A stretch of DNA of 64,000 nucleotides from BOG-908 sp963850605 (GTDB taxonomy: Bacteria; Pseudomonadota; Alphaproteobacteria; Acetobacterales; Acetobacteraceae): NCBI GenBank assembly GCA_963850605.1, contig CAWKLX010000005.1, positions 124,001 to 188,000 of the forward strand. The letters run 5' to 3'. The notes under the pieces are model-generated. The model was not told the origin of the DNA, did not search any database, and saw only the letters and a program-made list of their open reading frames with translations. The position numbers and the translations under genes are program-made. Below, piece by piece: positions 24,920 to 33,952 of this stretch. The stretch's first letter is position 1; each line of letters begins with the position of its first letter.

Positions 24920-27037
24920 TCAGCTTTTGCTGTCAAGGCCGCGTTGGCGCAGTAGCGGCGCGGTGTCGGGATCGTGGCCGCGGAAATCGCGGTATAGCGC
25001 CATCGGGTCGGCGGTGTGGCCGGGCGCCAACATGGTATCACGGAAGTGCTGGCCGTTGGCACGCGTGAGACCGCCATGTTCGGTGAACCATGAATACGCG
25101 TCGTCATCCAGTACTTCGCCCCATAGATAAGCATAGTAATTGGCCGCATAACCGCCGGCCCAGATGTGCGCGAAATACGTGGTTCGGTAGCGTGGCGGCA
25201 CTTCGGGCAAATCGATCGCGTGTTTTTTTAACGCGGCAGCCTCGAAACTATCGGGGGTTTGGAGAGGTGCGCCCGCCGGTAGGCTGTGCCATTCCAGGTC
25301 GAGCAGGGCGGCCGCCAGATATTCGGTCAGCAAATAACCCTGGTTGAAGGTTTTCGCGCGCTTGATCTTTTCGACCAGTTCGGCAGGCATGGGCTCGCCC
25401 GTTTTGTAGTGCCGGGCGTAGCTGGCGAACACGGCGGGGTCCAGGGCCCAGTGCTCGTTGAACTGCGAGGGGAACTCGACGACGTCGGTCGGCACGTTGA
25501 AGCCGCTCTGGCTCGGAAAATGCTGGTTCGAGAAAATCTCGTGCAGGGCGTGACCGAATTCATGAAACATCGTGGTGACGTCGTCGAAGCCGATGAGCGC
25601 CGGCTGACCTGGGGCGGGTTTTGTGAAGCTGGTGACGTTGACCACGACGGGTTTTTGGTTGAGCAGGCCTGAGGGCGGCACCAGCGCGTCGCACCAGGCG
25701 CCGCCCTGTTTGTTTGGACGCGCGTAGTAGTCGGCGTAGAAAAGGGCGATGGGTGTGTTGTCGGCGTCGAAGACTTCGAACACTCTCACATCCGGCTGAT
25801 AGACGGGGATGTCGTGGCGTTCCTTGAAGGTCAGGCCGTAGAGCTTGTTTGCCGCGAAGAACACACCGTCGTGCAGAACGCGGTCGATTTCGAAATAGGG
25901 GCGGGTCTGGTTTTCGTCCAGCGCATATTTTTGCGCGCGTACCTTTTCCGAATAGAATTCCCAGTCCGACGCGGCAAGCTTGAAGCCGCCGCGCTGCTTG
26001 TCGATGATCGCCTGCATGTCGGCTGCTTCACCGCGCGCCTTGGCAGTGGCGCCGGGCACAAGGCTGTCCATGAGTTTGGCGGCCGCTTGCGGCGTGTGCG
26101 CCATCTGGTTGTCGAGCGTGTACGCGGCGAAGCTGTCGAAACCCATCAGCTTGGCCTTGTCGGCGCGCAATTTCGCCAGCTGCGCCACGAGGTCGCGCAC
26201 ATCGTTCGGCCCGGCCGTGTCGCCGCGCTGTTCGCTGGCGGCCAGGATACGTGCGCGCAGATCGCGGTCGGTCAGCTTGGCCAATACAGGCTGCTGTGTG
26301 GTGTTGCGCAGCGGCAGCACGTATTTGCCCGCGTGGCCCCGCGACTTCCCGGCTTCCGCGGCGGCATCGATCGCCGGCTTGTCCAGGCCTGCGAGCTGCG
26401 ATGGGTCGTCCACCACCACGGCGCCGCCCGAGGTTGCGGCCAGCAGTTTCTGCTGAAACGACGTTTGCAGCTTGGTGATCTGCTGGTTCAGCGTGCGCAA
26501 CGTCGCCTGGTCGGCCGGCGACAGGGCGGCGCCGGCGTGCACGAACTCCTTGAACGTGTTGTCGAGGAGGAAACGCGATTTGGCGTCCAGGTTACCCGTG
26601 TCGCTGGCGGCATGGACCGCTTTCAGGCGCGCGAACAGGCGCGCATTGAGGTGGATGCTGTCCTCGTGCGCCTGCAGCTTGGGGTCAATCTCTTCCTTGG
26701 CATGATCCAGTGCGTCGTCCGTGTTCGACTGCGTGAGGTTCTCGAACAGTTGCACGACGCGGGTGAGGAGCTCGCCCGAGCGCTCCATGGCGACGACCGT
26801 GTTGGCGAAACTGGGTGGGGAGGTATCTCCAGCGATCCGATCTATTTCCGCCTGGTGGTCGCGCAGGGCCGCCTCGATCGCCGGCACGTAGTCGGCATCG
26901 TGGATGCGATCGAAGGGCGGGGCGTGGTAGGGCAGGGCGTTCGGCGCGAGCAGCGGATTGTCCGGGGCGGCTTGGGCGATGCCGGCGGTCAGGGCTAGGC
27001 ATAGGGAAGCGGTGGCGAGCAGATCGGGGCGAGACAT
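24920..27037 (-). CDS. M3-family zinc metallopeptidase (Dcp/OpdA-like), exported
   Basis: 705 aa. ATG at 27037 is preceded by GAGGA at proper spacing; a TTG 15 bases upstream is less likely. The signal peptide LLATASLCLALTAGIAQA ends near residue 24, so the enzyme is periplasmic. A long helical N-half is followed by the thermolysin-like zinc site MFHEFGHALHEIF (His492, Glu493, His496) and the downstream ligand Glu in the region VEFPSQFNEHWALDP. Length (~680-710) and architecture match peptidyl-dipeptidase Dcp and oligopeptidase A relatives. It would trim dipeptides or short peptides. It is downstream of the acyl-CoA ligase on the same strand, 66 bases away, with a hairpin-like sequence between. 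Confidence 0.92.
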   Translation of the reverse strand: MSRPDLLATASLCLALTAGIAQAAPDNPLLAPNALPYHAPPFDRIHDADYVPAIEAALRDHQAEIDRIAGDTSPPSFANTVVAMERSGELLTRVVQLFENLTQSNTDDALDHAKEEIDPKLQAHEDSIHLNARLFARLKAVHAASDTGNLDAKSRFLLDNTFKEFVHAGAALSPADQATLRTLNQQITKLQTSFQQKLLAATSGGAVVVDDPSQLAGLDKPAIDAAAEAGKSRGHAGKYVLPLRNTTQQPVLAKLTDRDLRARILAASEQRGDTAGPNDVRDLVAQLAKLRADKAKLMGFDSFAAYTLDNQMAHTPQAAAKLMDSLVPGATAKARGEAADMQAIIDKQRGGFKLAASDWEFYSEKVRAQKYALDENQTRPYFEIDRVLHDGVFFAANKLYGLTFKERHDIPVYQPDVRVFEVFDADNTPIALFYADYYARPNKQGGAWCDALVPPSGLLNQKPVVVNVTSFTKPAPGQPALIGFDDVTTMFHEFGHALHEIFSNQHFPSQSGFNVPTDVVEFPSQFNEHWALDPAVFASYARHYKTGEPMPAELVEKIKRAKTFNQGYLLTEYLAAALLDLEWHSLPAGAPLQTPDSFEAAALKKHAIDLPEVPPRYRTTYFAHIWAGGYAANYYAYLWGEVLDDDAYSWFTEHGGLTRANGQHFRDTMLAPGHTADPMALYRDFRGHDPDTAPLLRQRGLDSKS

Positions 27038-27059
27038 GGGCGAGGTCCTCAAGGCCGGA

Positions 27060-27102
27060 GAAGAAGCTGTTTTTTGAACGACGAGCCAAAAAGCCTTTGT
27101 TT
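27060..27102 (-). terminator. Imperfect inverted repeat after the acyl-CoA ligase
   Basis: On plus, AAGCTGTTTTTTG (near 27064-27076) and CCAAAAAGCCTTTG (near 27086-27099) form an imperfect stem located directly after the ligase stop on the minus strand. It resembles the AT-rich hairpin repeats seen downstream of ALDH. A weak terminator is possible. Confidence 0.3.
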
Positions 27103-27103
27103 G

Positions 27104-28714
27104 TTATGGGCCGAATTGTTGGCGTAGTGCTTTCTTGTCGAGTTTGCCCACGCTGGTTTTCGCGATCGCCTGCACGAACTCCACGCGTTCTGGAACCGCG
27201 TACTTCGAAATCGCACCTTGGTCGACATGTTCCATCACATGGGCGCGCAATCCTTCCGCGTCCGCGCTTTGGCCGGGCTTGCGCACCACTATGGCGACGG
27301 GCCGCTCGCCCCAGCGGTCGCAGCGGACGCCGATGACCGCCACCTCGTCCACGCAGGGATGCGTCGCCAATATGTCCTCGATCTGTAGGCTGCTGACCCA
27401 CTCGCCGCCCGTCTTGACCACGTCCTTGATACGGTCGGTGATCGCCAGGAAACCGTGGTCGTCGATGGTGCCGATATCGCCGGTATGCAGCCAGCCGCCC
27501 TGCCAAAGTGCGGCGCTGGCCTGCGGGTTGTCCAGATAGCCCATGGTCAACCAAGGCGAGCGCAGCACGACCTCACCCGCGCTGACGCCGTCCTGCGGCA
27601 ATTCGCGCATCTGCGAGTCCACGATACGCACGTCGCAGAGTGGCACAGGACGGCCGGCACGACAGCGATAGGTCAGCTCCGTCTCCGCGCCGTCGCGCAA
27701 TTCCATTGGCACCAGCGCGATCGTCGCCATGGGCCCCGTCTCGCTCATGCCGTAACCGGCGAACACGTCGATACCGCGGTCGAGCGCTGCTTGCGCGAGC
27801 GCGCGCGGCAGGGCCGAGCCGCCGATGATGACGCGCCAGCCGCGCAAATCGACGTCGCGTGCGGCGGCCAGAAACATCTGCAGGATGGTCGGCACGCAGT
27901 GCGAGAACGTGACGCCTTCCTGCACGAACAGTTTCACCAGCAAGTCGGGCGCATAACGGCCCGGATAGACCTGCTTCAGCCCGCGCGCGGTTGCGTTGTA
28001 GGGATTGCCCCAGGCGTGCACATGGAACATGGGCGTGATCGGCATGTACACGTCGTCGGGTTTGAACCCCAAAGTGGCCATGCCGGAGAGCGTGTGCAGC
28101 ACGATCTGGCGGTGCGAGTAGTACACGCCTTTGGGATTGCCTGTGGTGCCGGTCGTGTAGAAGGTGGTGGCGCGCGTGCGCTCGTCGAAATCCGGGAAGA
28201 CGTGGTGCGGGTCGCCGGCCGCCAGCAACCGCTCGTACTCGCCGTCCCAGGCAAATCCGTCCTCGGGGACCGTCGCATCTTCGGTGATGGCGACGAAGGT
28301 TTTTACGCGGCTCAGTGCGGGACGCAGGGCGCGCAGCAGCGGCAGGAATTCGACGTTGCACAAAATCACATCGGCTTTGGCGTGATCGATGGTGTAGAAA
28401 ATCTGTTCCGGGGAGAGGCGGACGTTGACCGTCATCAATACGGCGCCGAGCATCGGTATGCCGAAAAAACATTCCAGATAGCGGTGGCTGTCCCAATCCA
28501 TGACCGCCACCGTGTCGCCATGGCGCACGCCGAGGCCGGCCAGTGCGCTGCCGAGCCGGTGCACGCGACGCCCGAACTCGCGGTAGGTGAACCGCTGCGT
28601 GTCGCGATAGACGATCTCTTGGTGCGGGAACTGGCGAAGGGGCGTGATCAGCAACTGCTTGATGATCAGTGGGTAGTCGTAGGGGCCGCAATCGTCGGTG
28701 TTTGGCAGCGTCAA
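27104..28714 (-). CDS. AMP-forming acyl-CoA synthetase (long/medium-chain fatty acid-CoA ligase type)
   Basis: 536 aa from TTG 28714, with GGAGA about nine bases upstream; no ATG fits better. ANL superfamily motifs in order: the P-loop TTFYTTGTTGNPKGVYYSHRQ region (near residue 180), GYGMSETGPMATIAL, the A5-A8 region WLHTGDIGTIDDHGFLAITD, RIKDVVKTGGEWVSSLQIED (the hinge), and catalytic Lys in ISKYAVPERVEFV / KTSVGKLDKKAL near the end. It activates a carboxylic acid to its CoA thioester; the chain length is not clear, but similarity is to the medium-chain FadD-like group. Together with ETF and 3-hydroxyacyl-CoA enzymes it fits beta-oxidation. Confidence 0.92.
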   Translation of the reverse strand: MTLPNTDDCGPYDYPLIIKQLLITPLRQFPHQEIVYRDTQRFTYREFGRRVHRLGSALAGLGVRHGDTVAVMDWDSHRYLECFFGIPMLGAVLMTVNVRLSPEQIFYTIDHAKADVILCNVEFLPLLRALRPALSRVKTFVAITEDATVPEDGFAWDGEYERLLAAGDPHHVFPDFDERTRATTFYTTGTTGNPKGVYYSHRQIVLHTLSGMATLGFKPDDVYMPITPMFHVHAWGNPYNATARGLKQVYPGRYAPDLLVKLFVQEGVTFSHCVPTILQMFLAAARDVDLRGWRVIIGGSALPRALAQAALDRGIDVFAGYGMSETGPMATIALVPMELRDGAETELTYRCRAGRPVPLCDVRIVDSQMRELPQDGVSAGEVVLRSPWLTMGYLDNPQASAALWQGGWLHTGDIGTIDDHGFLAITDRIKDVVKTGGEWVSSLQIEDILATHPCVDEVAVIGVRCDRWGERPVAIVVRKPGQSADAEGLRAHVMEHVDQGAISKYAVPERVEFVQAIAKTSVGKLDKKALRQQFGP

Positions 28715-28851
28715 GGGCCGTCTCCGGGGCGTGTCTTCTTGGCACGACCCTGAAGGATCGCCGCGCGGCGGGCAACCCGGGAGGATTTTGTTGTGCGCAT
28801 AACGCCATGCCGGCTGTTTCAGTCGGGGTAGCGGTGCTTTAGACGCTGCCC

Positions 28852-29460
28852 GTGCAGTTCCTGACCGACTTCGCCGACCAGGCGGTGATACTTCCCGTCG
28901 CCGCGGCAGTCCTGCTTGGGTTGCTGGTAGCCGGCTGGTGGCGCGGTGGGTGGGCTTGGGGCGGGTGCGTGGCCGGCGTGCTGGCGGCGATACTGGCTTT
29001 GAAGCTGGTGGGATTCGCCTGCGGTGACGTTCTGGGGTGGAGACGGCTGGGCCTGGTCAGCCCGAGCGGCCATACCGCCTCCGCCTGCGTGGTCTATGGC
29101 GGGCTGGCGGCCTTGCTCGTGCCGCGCGGCCGGATGGGTGGGGTGGGCGTGGGCCTCCTTGCCGGTGCAGTGGCGCTGCTGGCGGGCGCCACGCGGCTCG
29201 AATTGGGGGTACACACGCCGTTGGAGGTGTGCGTGGGCGCGATGGTGGGTCTGATCGGCGCGGTGGCAGTGCGGGGTCTGGCTGGGCCGCCGCCGGCACG
29301 GGTGGCCCGGCCTTGGCTGCTGGGTCCGGTGTGCGTGGTCATGGTGGCACTTCATGGTCACCGGCTGGCGGCCGAGACCAGGCTGAGATGGATCGCCCTG
29401 GACGTGTGGCCGCTGAGCTTGTGCGAGGCGCGGCCGTCGGCTGCACCGGCCGGCGAATAA
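28852..29460 (+). CDS. PAP2-like membrane phosphatase
   Basis: 202 aa from GTG 28852. About five membrane segments. Conserved phosphatidic-acid phosphatase motifs remain: SPSGHTASACVVYGG (the SGH motif) and TRLELGVHTPLEVCVGA, corresponding to the SRxxxxxHxxxD motif but with Glu in place of Asp. The first KxxxxxxRP motif is not obvious. It could hydrolyse lipid phosphates in the inner membrane, or it may have diverged. It is divergent from the acyl-CoA ligase gene. The ribosome-binding site is weak. Confidence 0.7.
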   Translation: MQFLTDFADQAVILPVAAAVLLGLLVAGWWRGGWAWGGCVAGVLAAILALKLVGFACGDVLGWRRLGLVSPSGHTASACVVYGGLAALLVPRGRMGGVGVGLLAGAVALLAGATRLELGVHTPLEVCVGAMVGLIGAVAVRGLAGPPPARVARPWLLGPVCVVMVALHGHRLAAETRLRWIALDVWPLSLCEARPSAAPAGE

Positions 29461-29469
29461 GGCCGGTGC

Positions 29470-30222
29470 TCAGGGAGACCGCGCCATGTCGAAGGCGATG
29501 TCGCGGGGGCGGGCCAGCAGGGACTCGCCGCCGTCCAGCACCAGGATCTGGCCGTTCAGCGGTGGGGTCGCCAGGATGTAGCGGCAGGCGCCGGCCAGCT
29601 CCTGAGGCGTGGAGCTGCGGCCGAGGGGCGGGGCTTGCCAGGCGCGCGCGAAGCCGGCCTCGGTCTGCTGACCGCTGAGCAGTGTAATACCGGGAGCAAC
29701 GCCGTTCACGCGTATCGCGTGCGCCGCCAGCGCCTGGGCGAGCAGGCGCGTGACGCCGGCCAGCGCCATCTTGGCGACGGTGTAAGAGAAGAAGTCGGGG
29801 TTGGGGGCGGTCACCTTGTGGTCGAGCAGGTTGATGATGTTGCCAGGGCGGTTTTGGCGCGCGAAGGCCTGGGCAAGCACGATTGGGGCTTCGAGATTGG
29901 GCCGCACGTGCGCGTTCCAGGACGCAGCGTCCATGGTGTCGATCGTATCGTAGCGAAAGCTCGATGCGTTGTTGATCAGCGCTTCTAATTGGCCGAATTT
30001 CGTTATGCAGGCCGGAACAAGTGCCGCCGCAGCATCACGGTCGGAGAGGTCGGCGGCGATCGGGTGTGCGATGCCGCCCTGCAGGGCGATGTCGGTGGCC
30101 AGGCGCGCCGCCTCATCGCCCGAGCTGTTGTGGTGGATGATGACATGCCAGCCATCGGCGGCCAGGGCGCGGCTGATGGCGGCGCCGATGCGGCGCGCGC
30201 CGCCGGTGACGAGCACGCGCAT
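29470..30222 (-). CDS. Short-chain dehydrogenase, pteridine-reductase-like (FolM type)
   Basis: 250 aa from ATG 30222, whose A is shared with the TGA of folB (TGATG); a GTG one codon earlier is possible. The Rossmann glycine motif reads VTGGARRIGAAISRAL, the TGxxxRxG variant that marks pteridine reductases (PTR1/FolM) rather than the common TGxxxGxG. INNASSF and the catalytic FFSYTVAKMAL (Tyr-x-x-x-Lys) follow, ending with GQILVLDGG. It may reduce dihydrobiopterin or dihydrofolate with NADPH. Coupling to dihydroneopterin aldolase supports a role in pterin metabolism. The closest alternative is a generic SDR. Confidence 0.85.
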   Translation of the reverse strand: MRVLVTGGARRIGAAISRALAADGWHVIIHHNSSGDEAARLATDIALQGGIAHPIAADLSDRDAAAALVPACITKFGQLEALINNASSFRYDTIDTMDAASWNAHVRPNLEAPIVLAQAFARQNRPGNIINLLDHKVTAPNPDFFSYTVAKMALAGVTRLLAQALAAHAIRVNGVAPGITLLSGQQTEAGFARAWQAPPLGRSSTPQELAGACRYILATPPLNGQILVLDGGESLLARPRDIAFDMARSP

Positions 30223-30602
30223 CACGCGGCGCGAACGCGGTAGGCTTCGACGCCCGCGCCTGCAGCCTCGTTGAAAATGTCAGGTTTGACGACCGAGACT
30301 TTACAGGCTTCCACAAGCGGGTTGTCGAAGCAGTGGGCGATCAGCTCCTCCAGCAGTGTTTCCAGCAGCTCGGTATGCGGGCGACCGGGCCAGGCGGCGA
30401 TGGCGGCCCGTATCGGATCGTAGTCGATATAGTGGCCCGGTGCCGCACCATCGGTGTGGGCGAACATGTCGACGTTGACGATCAGCCGGGTGGGCCGTTC
30501 CGGGTGCCGCTCCCACGGGTGCAGACCGACGGAGGCTTCCGTGTGCACGTCGCGCAGGGACGTGCACGTGTAGCTCCGCGCCGGGTCCCACAGATCATGC
30601 AT
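30222..30602 (-). CDS. folB: Dihydroneopterin aldolase (FolB-like)
   Basis: 126 aa from ATG 30602. The T-fold is recognisable: TSLRDVHTEASVGLHPWERHPERPTRLIVN carries the N-terminal FolB pattern (a short strand, then G-x-H-x-x-E), followed by IDYDPIRAAIAAW and HTELLETLLEELIAHCF, typical of dihydroneopterin aldolase/epimerase. It converts 7,8-dihydroneopterin to 6-hydroxymethyl-dihydropterin in folate synthesis. It is cotranslated with a pteridine-reductase-like SDR; folE for the first step lies at 45 kb. FolX-like epimerase activity cannot be excluded. Confidence 0.88.
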   Translation of the reverse strand: MHDLWDPARSYTCTSLRDVHTEASVGLHPWERHPERPTRLIVNVDMFAHTDGAAPGHYIDYDPIRAAIAAWPGRPHTELLETLLEELIAHCFDNPLVEACKVSVVKPDIFNEAAGAGVEAYRVRAA

Positions 30603-30611
30603 GCGCCATGC

Positions 30612-31106
30612 TCAGATGTTGGCCTGCTCTTCCTTGGACAGTTCCTGGTCCGGTTTATAGTAGAGTTCGGCGCACTCCTTTGCGAGCAGGCCGCCCTCAA
30701 TCACCAGATCTTTCCGGTAGGCGTCGCGGATGAAGTCTTCGGTGTCCAGGTGCCGGTCTTCAAAGTACATGCGATGGACGTCTTCGCGGCCTGCGCCGTA
30801 GACGATGCGGCCGATCTTGGCCCAGATGCTGGCCATGGTGCACATGCCGCAGGGTTGCAGCGTGCTGTAGAGGGTGGCCCCGCGCAATTCCCAATTCTGC
30901 AGTGTTTCCCCGGCGCGGCGCATGGCCACCACTTCGCCATGCGCGGTGGGGTCGTGGCGGCCATGGGTCATGTTGTGACCCTCGCCGATGATGCGGCCGT
31001 CCAGCACGATGACGCAGCCGATGGGCGAGCCGCCCGGGTTGCGCTCGCCTTCACGGCCCAGCTCGATGGCACGGCGCATGTAGGTTTCGTCCGTCGTGTC
31101 GGCCAT
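30612..31106 (-). CDS. Nucleoside/cytosine deaminase-superfamily enzyme
   Basis: 164 aa from ATG 31106. The zinc deaminase motifs are HGEVVAMRRAG (HxE) and TLQPCGMCTMASIW (PCxxC). The core GGSPIGCVIVLDGRIIGEGHN matches the CDA/guanine deaminase fold. The tail ELYYKPDQELSKEEQANI is unlike the short TadA tail, so a guanine or purine/pyrimidine base deaminase is more likely than tRNA editing. The substrate is open. It ends nine bases before folB on the same strand. Confidence 0.85.
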   Translation of the reverse strand: MADTTDETYMRRAIELGREGERNPGGSPIGCVIVLDGRIIGEGHNMTHGRHDPTAHGEVVAMRRAGETLQNWELRGATLYSTLQPCGMCTMASIWAKIGRIVYGAGREDVHRMYFEDRHLDTEDFIRDAYRKDLVIEGGLLAKECAELYYKPDQELSKEEQANI

Positions 31107-31187
31107 TGTTCGTTCCTGCTGTGGGGGCCGCAGCCGAACGCTCTATCCAGTCGTCGGTTTTCAATCGTCAGATGTCAGACGACCGGG

Positions 31188-31805
31188 TCAGAAGCCGGTG
31201 AAGCCGACGGCTGGGTTGGGTGTGCCACGGTCGGCGATCACGGGGGCACGGGGGGCGGGGTGGGCCGTGCCTTTCACCAGCGTCGCCTTGGTGTGGCGGC
31301 CAGGCGCAGGTGCCTTCGCGTTGACCAGCGTGGTGGCGCGGGTGTTGGGCGTGCTGCCGCGCATTGAGAGCAGCAGAAAGGTGATGTCGTTGTGGTTCAG
31401 GTCGATCGAGGCGTCGATCGGTGTTTGGCCGAGGACGTTGTGGGCGTCGAGCTGCGCGCCACGGTTCAGAGCGTCTTTGGCGGCGGCCAGGTCGCCGCGG
31501 TTGACCGCGTCGAACAGGGCGTCGTTGGGGGCCATTTCGGCGGCCACCTTGTCCGATGGGATGACCACGGCGTCAGCATCGGGTTGCGCACCTGGGATGG
31601 AGGGTGGCGGGGCGGCCGGCTTGTCCTCCTTTTTGGTGTCCTGGTCGTCCTGGTCGTGCGTGCGCGAGGGCAGGCCGGAGCCGGCGCGCGAACCCTGCAG
31701 GCCGGAGCCCCCATAGCTGCCGGCACCGCCGAGCGACGGGCCCACCTGCGCCAGCGCGGGCGAGGCGAGCAGGAGCATGGACGCGACCAGTGAAATGCGA
31801 ATCAT
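31188..31805 (-). CDS. Secreted ankyrin-repeat protein
   Basis: 205 aa from ATG 31805. The signal peptide is ISLVASMLLLASPALAQ, then a Gly/Ser-rich and acidic linker (DQDDQDTKKEDKPAAPPP). Residues ~95-145 contain ankyrin units: NDALFDAVNRGDLAAAKDAL, then RGAQLDAHNVLGQTPIDASI, and DLNHNDITFLLLSMRG. A basic Pro/Thr-rich tail follows. Ankyrin repeats bind proteins, so a periplasmic partner is likely but unidentified. It lies just after the DUF4159 block and may belong to its transcript. Confidence 0.8.
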   Translation of the reverse strand: MIRISLVASMLLLASPALAQVGPSLGGAGSYGGSGLQGSRAGSGLPSRTHDQDDQDTKKEDKPAAPPPSIPGAQPDADAVVIPSDKVAAEMAPNDALFDAVNRGDLAAAKDALNRGAQLDAHNVLGQTPIDASIDLNHNDITFLLLSMRGSTPNTRATTLVNAKAPAPGRHTKATLVKGTAHPAPRAPVIADRGTPNPAVGFTGF

Positions 31806-31851
31806 GATGTCGCCTTAACATATTTTTCGTCGAGCGATACAGGCCCGGGTA

Positions 31852-33939
31852 TCAACTTGCCTCGCGGCGCCAGGCGGCCAGAACCAGTCCGAGCAGCAAT
31901 GGTAGTGCCAGCCAGGGCGGCAGGAGCGGGATGCTGGCCACCCCTGTCACCAGATGCGCGCCGCGTTGGCGCAGACCTATCCAGCCTGGGCCGGACGCCG
32001 GATCGTTGTCGCCGACTCGGCGGAGTTCGGGCGTGCCTGCGGCCAGCCAGGCGATGCCGCCGGCGGATGCGGCGGCCGCGCCGCGCAGCCGCTCGGCAGT
32101 GGCGCGCAGGTCGGAGAATTCGAGCGGGTCGTCCTGGCCCAGGGCGGCATAGGCGGTGTGCGTGCCGTCGCCCACCTGCCAGATGCCGGGTGCGGTCGCA
32201 TCCAGCGTGGCCGCGGCGCGGCCGGGGCCGGCTTGGCTTAGTCGTACCGTTTTTGCGGGCCCGTCAGGTGGGGTGACGGTCACCTGACCCGCCGCCTGAT
32301 CGGCTACCGAACGGCGTTCGACCAGCAAGCGGTTGTCCGCGATCCGGGCGTTCAACGAATCCTCGTCGAGTTCCGGCTCCTTCATCAGCCAGTGGGCGAC
32401 GCGGCGCAGCAGCTCCGCCTGCGGGCCGCCGCCCTGGTGCCCACGCGACCAAAGCCAGATTTGGTCGCTCAGCAGCATCGCCGCACGGCCCTCGCCCACA
32501 TGGTTGAGCACAAGCAATGGCCGCCCCTGCGGGCCGGTCATCAGCACCTGGCCGGCGACATCAGTAGCGGCAATGGCACGATACCAGGACCCCCAGGCGG
32601 GGGCGCCCGGGCCGCCGTCCAGGTTTTCGGTTACCGGGTGGCGGGCGCCGAGCGCCGAGATTTTGGGGATGAAGGCGCCGTCCAGGATGCCCTCGTCGGT
32701 GGACGAGACGGTGTCGGTGGGGGCGTGGGCGGGCAGCACGTCGCCGAGCGGAGTCTGGTCCAGGCTGCGCGGGCCGGCGAATTCGGGGCCGACGGTCAGC
32801 AGCAAGCCCCCGCCGCGGCGGACGTAGTCGGCGATGTTGCGCAGATAGAGGTGCGGCAGGACGGCCCCGCCGCGATCCGTGAAGCGGTCGAGGATGATGA
32901 GGTCAAAACCCGCCAGCTTGTCTTGGAACAGCTCGCGAGTTGGGAAGGCGATCAGCGCGAGCTCGTTCAGCGGCGTGGTGTCGTCCTTTTCCGGCGGGCG
33001 CAGGATGGTGAAATGGACAAGATCGACCGCCGGGTCAGATTTCAGCAAACGTCGCCACGTGCGCTCGCCCTGGTTGGGCTCGCCCGAGACAAGCAGAACG
33101 CGCAGCCGGTCGCGCACGCCGTTGATCGCAACGACCGCCTGGTTGTTGACGGGGGATGCCTCGCCTGGCACCGGATCGGTCGCGATTTTCACCAGTATCT
33201 GGCCGGCACGGGTTATGGCGATCGGCAGGGTTTGTGGCTCGCCGATCGCCACGTCCATGGTCTGCGGCGCGCCGCCGTCGATCTGCACGGTCAGATGGGC
33301 GGGACCGGGTGGGGCGGCGCTGGCTGGGCCGAGGTCCTCGACAATCACGCGCAAGTCGAGCGAGTGGCCGACGATACCGTATGCTGGCGCTTGAATAACT
33401 CGCACGCGCCGGTCCCATTCCTCGTGCCGGGCGGTGATCAGCGCGTGCAGCGGCGCTCCCGGGGGGCCGGTGCCGGCGTCGTGTACCTGGCCATCGGTGA
33501 TGGCGAGTATGGCGGAGAGACGGTTGGCGGGGATATCGGCCAGCGCGCGCTGGATGGCGGCCCAGAGCTGGGTGCCGTCATGGCCGCCGGAGGGGATTGT
33601 CACCGTGCGCAGTTCCAGGCCGGGCAGGCGGGCCGCCTGGCGGGTGAGGTCATGCACGGCACGGACGGCGAGAGCGGCGCGATCGCCGGTTTGCATGGAT
33701 GCGGACTGGTCCTGGACCAGCAGGGCGATGTCGGACAGGCCTTGCCGTGTCTCGCGCACAAGCGTGGGGCCGGCCAGCCAGAACAGCAGCACGGCGAAGG
33801 CGGCGCCGCGCCACAGGCTGCCGCGGGCGCGGCGCCAGAAGCCGATGGCGACGGCTGAAGCGCAGACCAGGATCAGGGCCGCGAGTAGCAGAGGGGGAAG
33901 GATCGGGACGAACCGCAACGCGGAGATGGCTTGGGTCAT
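31852..33939 (-). CDS. Membrane protein with vWA-like and glutamine amidotransferase-like regions
   Basis: 695 aa from ATG 33939; an upstream TTG gives eight more residues. Two membrane segments lie near the N-terminus (~7-30, 43-60) and one at the C-terminus (PPWLALPLLLGLVLAAW). Residues ~75-175 resemble a vWA fold (IALLVQDQSASMQTGDRAAL, where the DxSxS is partly retained). Residues ~285-520 resemble a class I glutamine-amidotransferase-like domain: LRVLLVSGEPNQGERTW, DLIILDRFTDRGG and RRGGGLLLTVGPEFAGP. This combination is known downstream of MoxR/DUF58/DUF4159 genes in alphaproteobacteria. The function is unknown; envelope maintenance is suspected. Confidence 0.78.
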   Translation of the reverse strand: MTQAISALRFVPILPPLLLAALILVCASAVAIGFWRRARGSLWRGAAFAVLLFWLAGPTLVRETRQGLSDIALLVQDQSASMQTGDRAALAVRAVHDLTRQAARLPGLELRTVTIPSGGHDGTQLWAAIQRALADIPANRLSAILAITDGQVHDAGTGPPGAPLHALITARHEEWDRRVRVIQAPAYGIVGHSLDLRVIVEDLGPASAAPPGPAHLTVQIDGGAPQTMDVAIGEPQTLPIAITRAGQILVKIATDPVPGEASPVNNQAVVAINGVRDRLRVLLVSGEPNQGERTWRRLLKSDPAVDLVHFTILRPPEKDDTTPLNELALIAFPTRELFQDKLAGFDLIILDRFTDRGGAVLPHLYLRNIADYVRRGGGLLLTVGPEFAGPRSLDQTPLGDVLPAHAPTDTVSSTDEGILDGAFIPKISALGARHPVTENLDGGPGAPAWGSWYRAIAATDVAGQVLMTGPQGRPLLVLNHVGEGRAAMLLSDQIWLWSRGHQGGGPQAELLRRVAHWLMKEPELDEDSLNARIADNRLLVERRSVADQAAGQVTVTPPDGPAKTVRLSQAGPGRAAATLDATAPGIWQVGDGTHTAYAALGQDDPLEFSDLRATAERLRGAAAASAGGIAWLAAGTPELRRVGDNDPASGPGWIGLRQRGAHLVTGVASIPLLPPWLALPLLLGLVLAAWRREAS

Positions 33940-33952
33940 GCCATTGCTTCCG

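Noticed and set aside
24601..25068. 155-codon plus-strand frame after fghA
   Set aside because: Overlaps the M3 peptidase gene, no ribosome-binding site, Arg/His-rich composition typical of shadows in GC-rich DNA.
27455..28753. 432-codon plus-strand frame opposite the acyl-CoA ligase
   Set aside because: The minus-strand product has all the ANL motifs; this frame has none.
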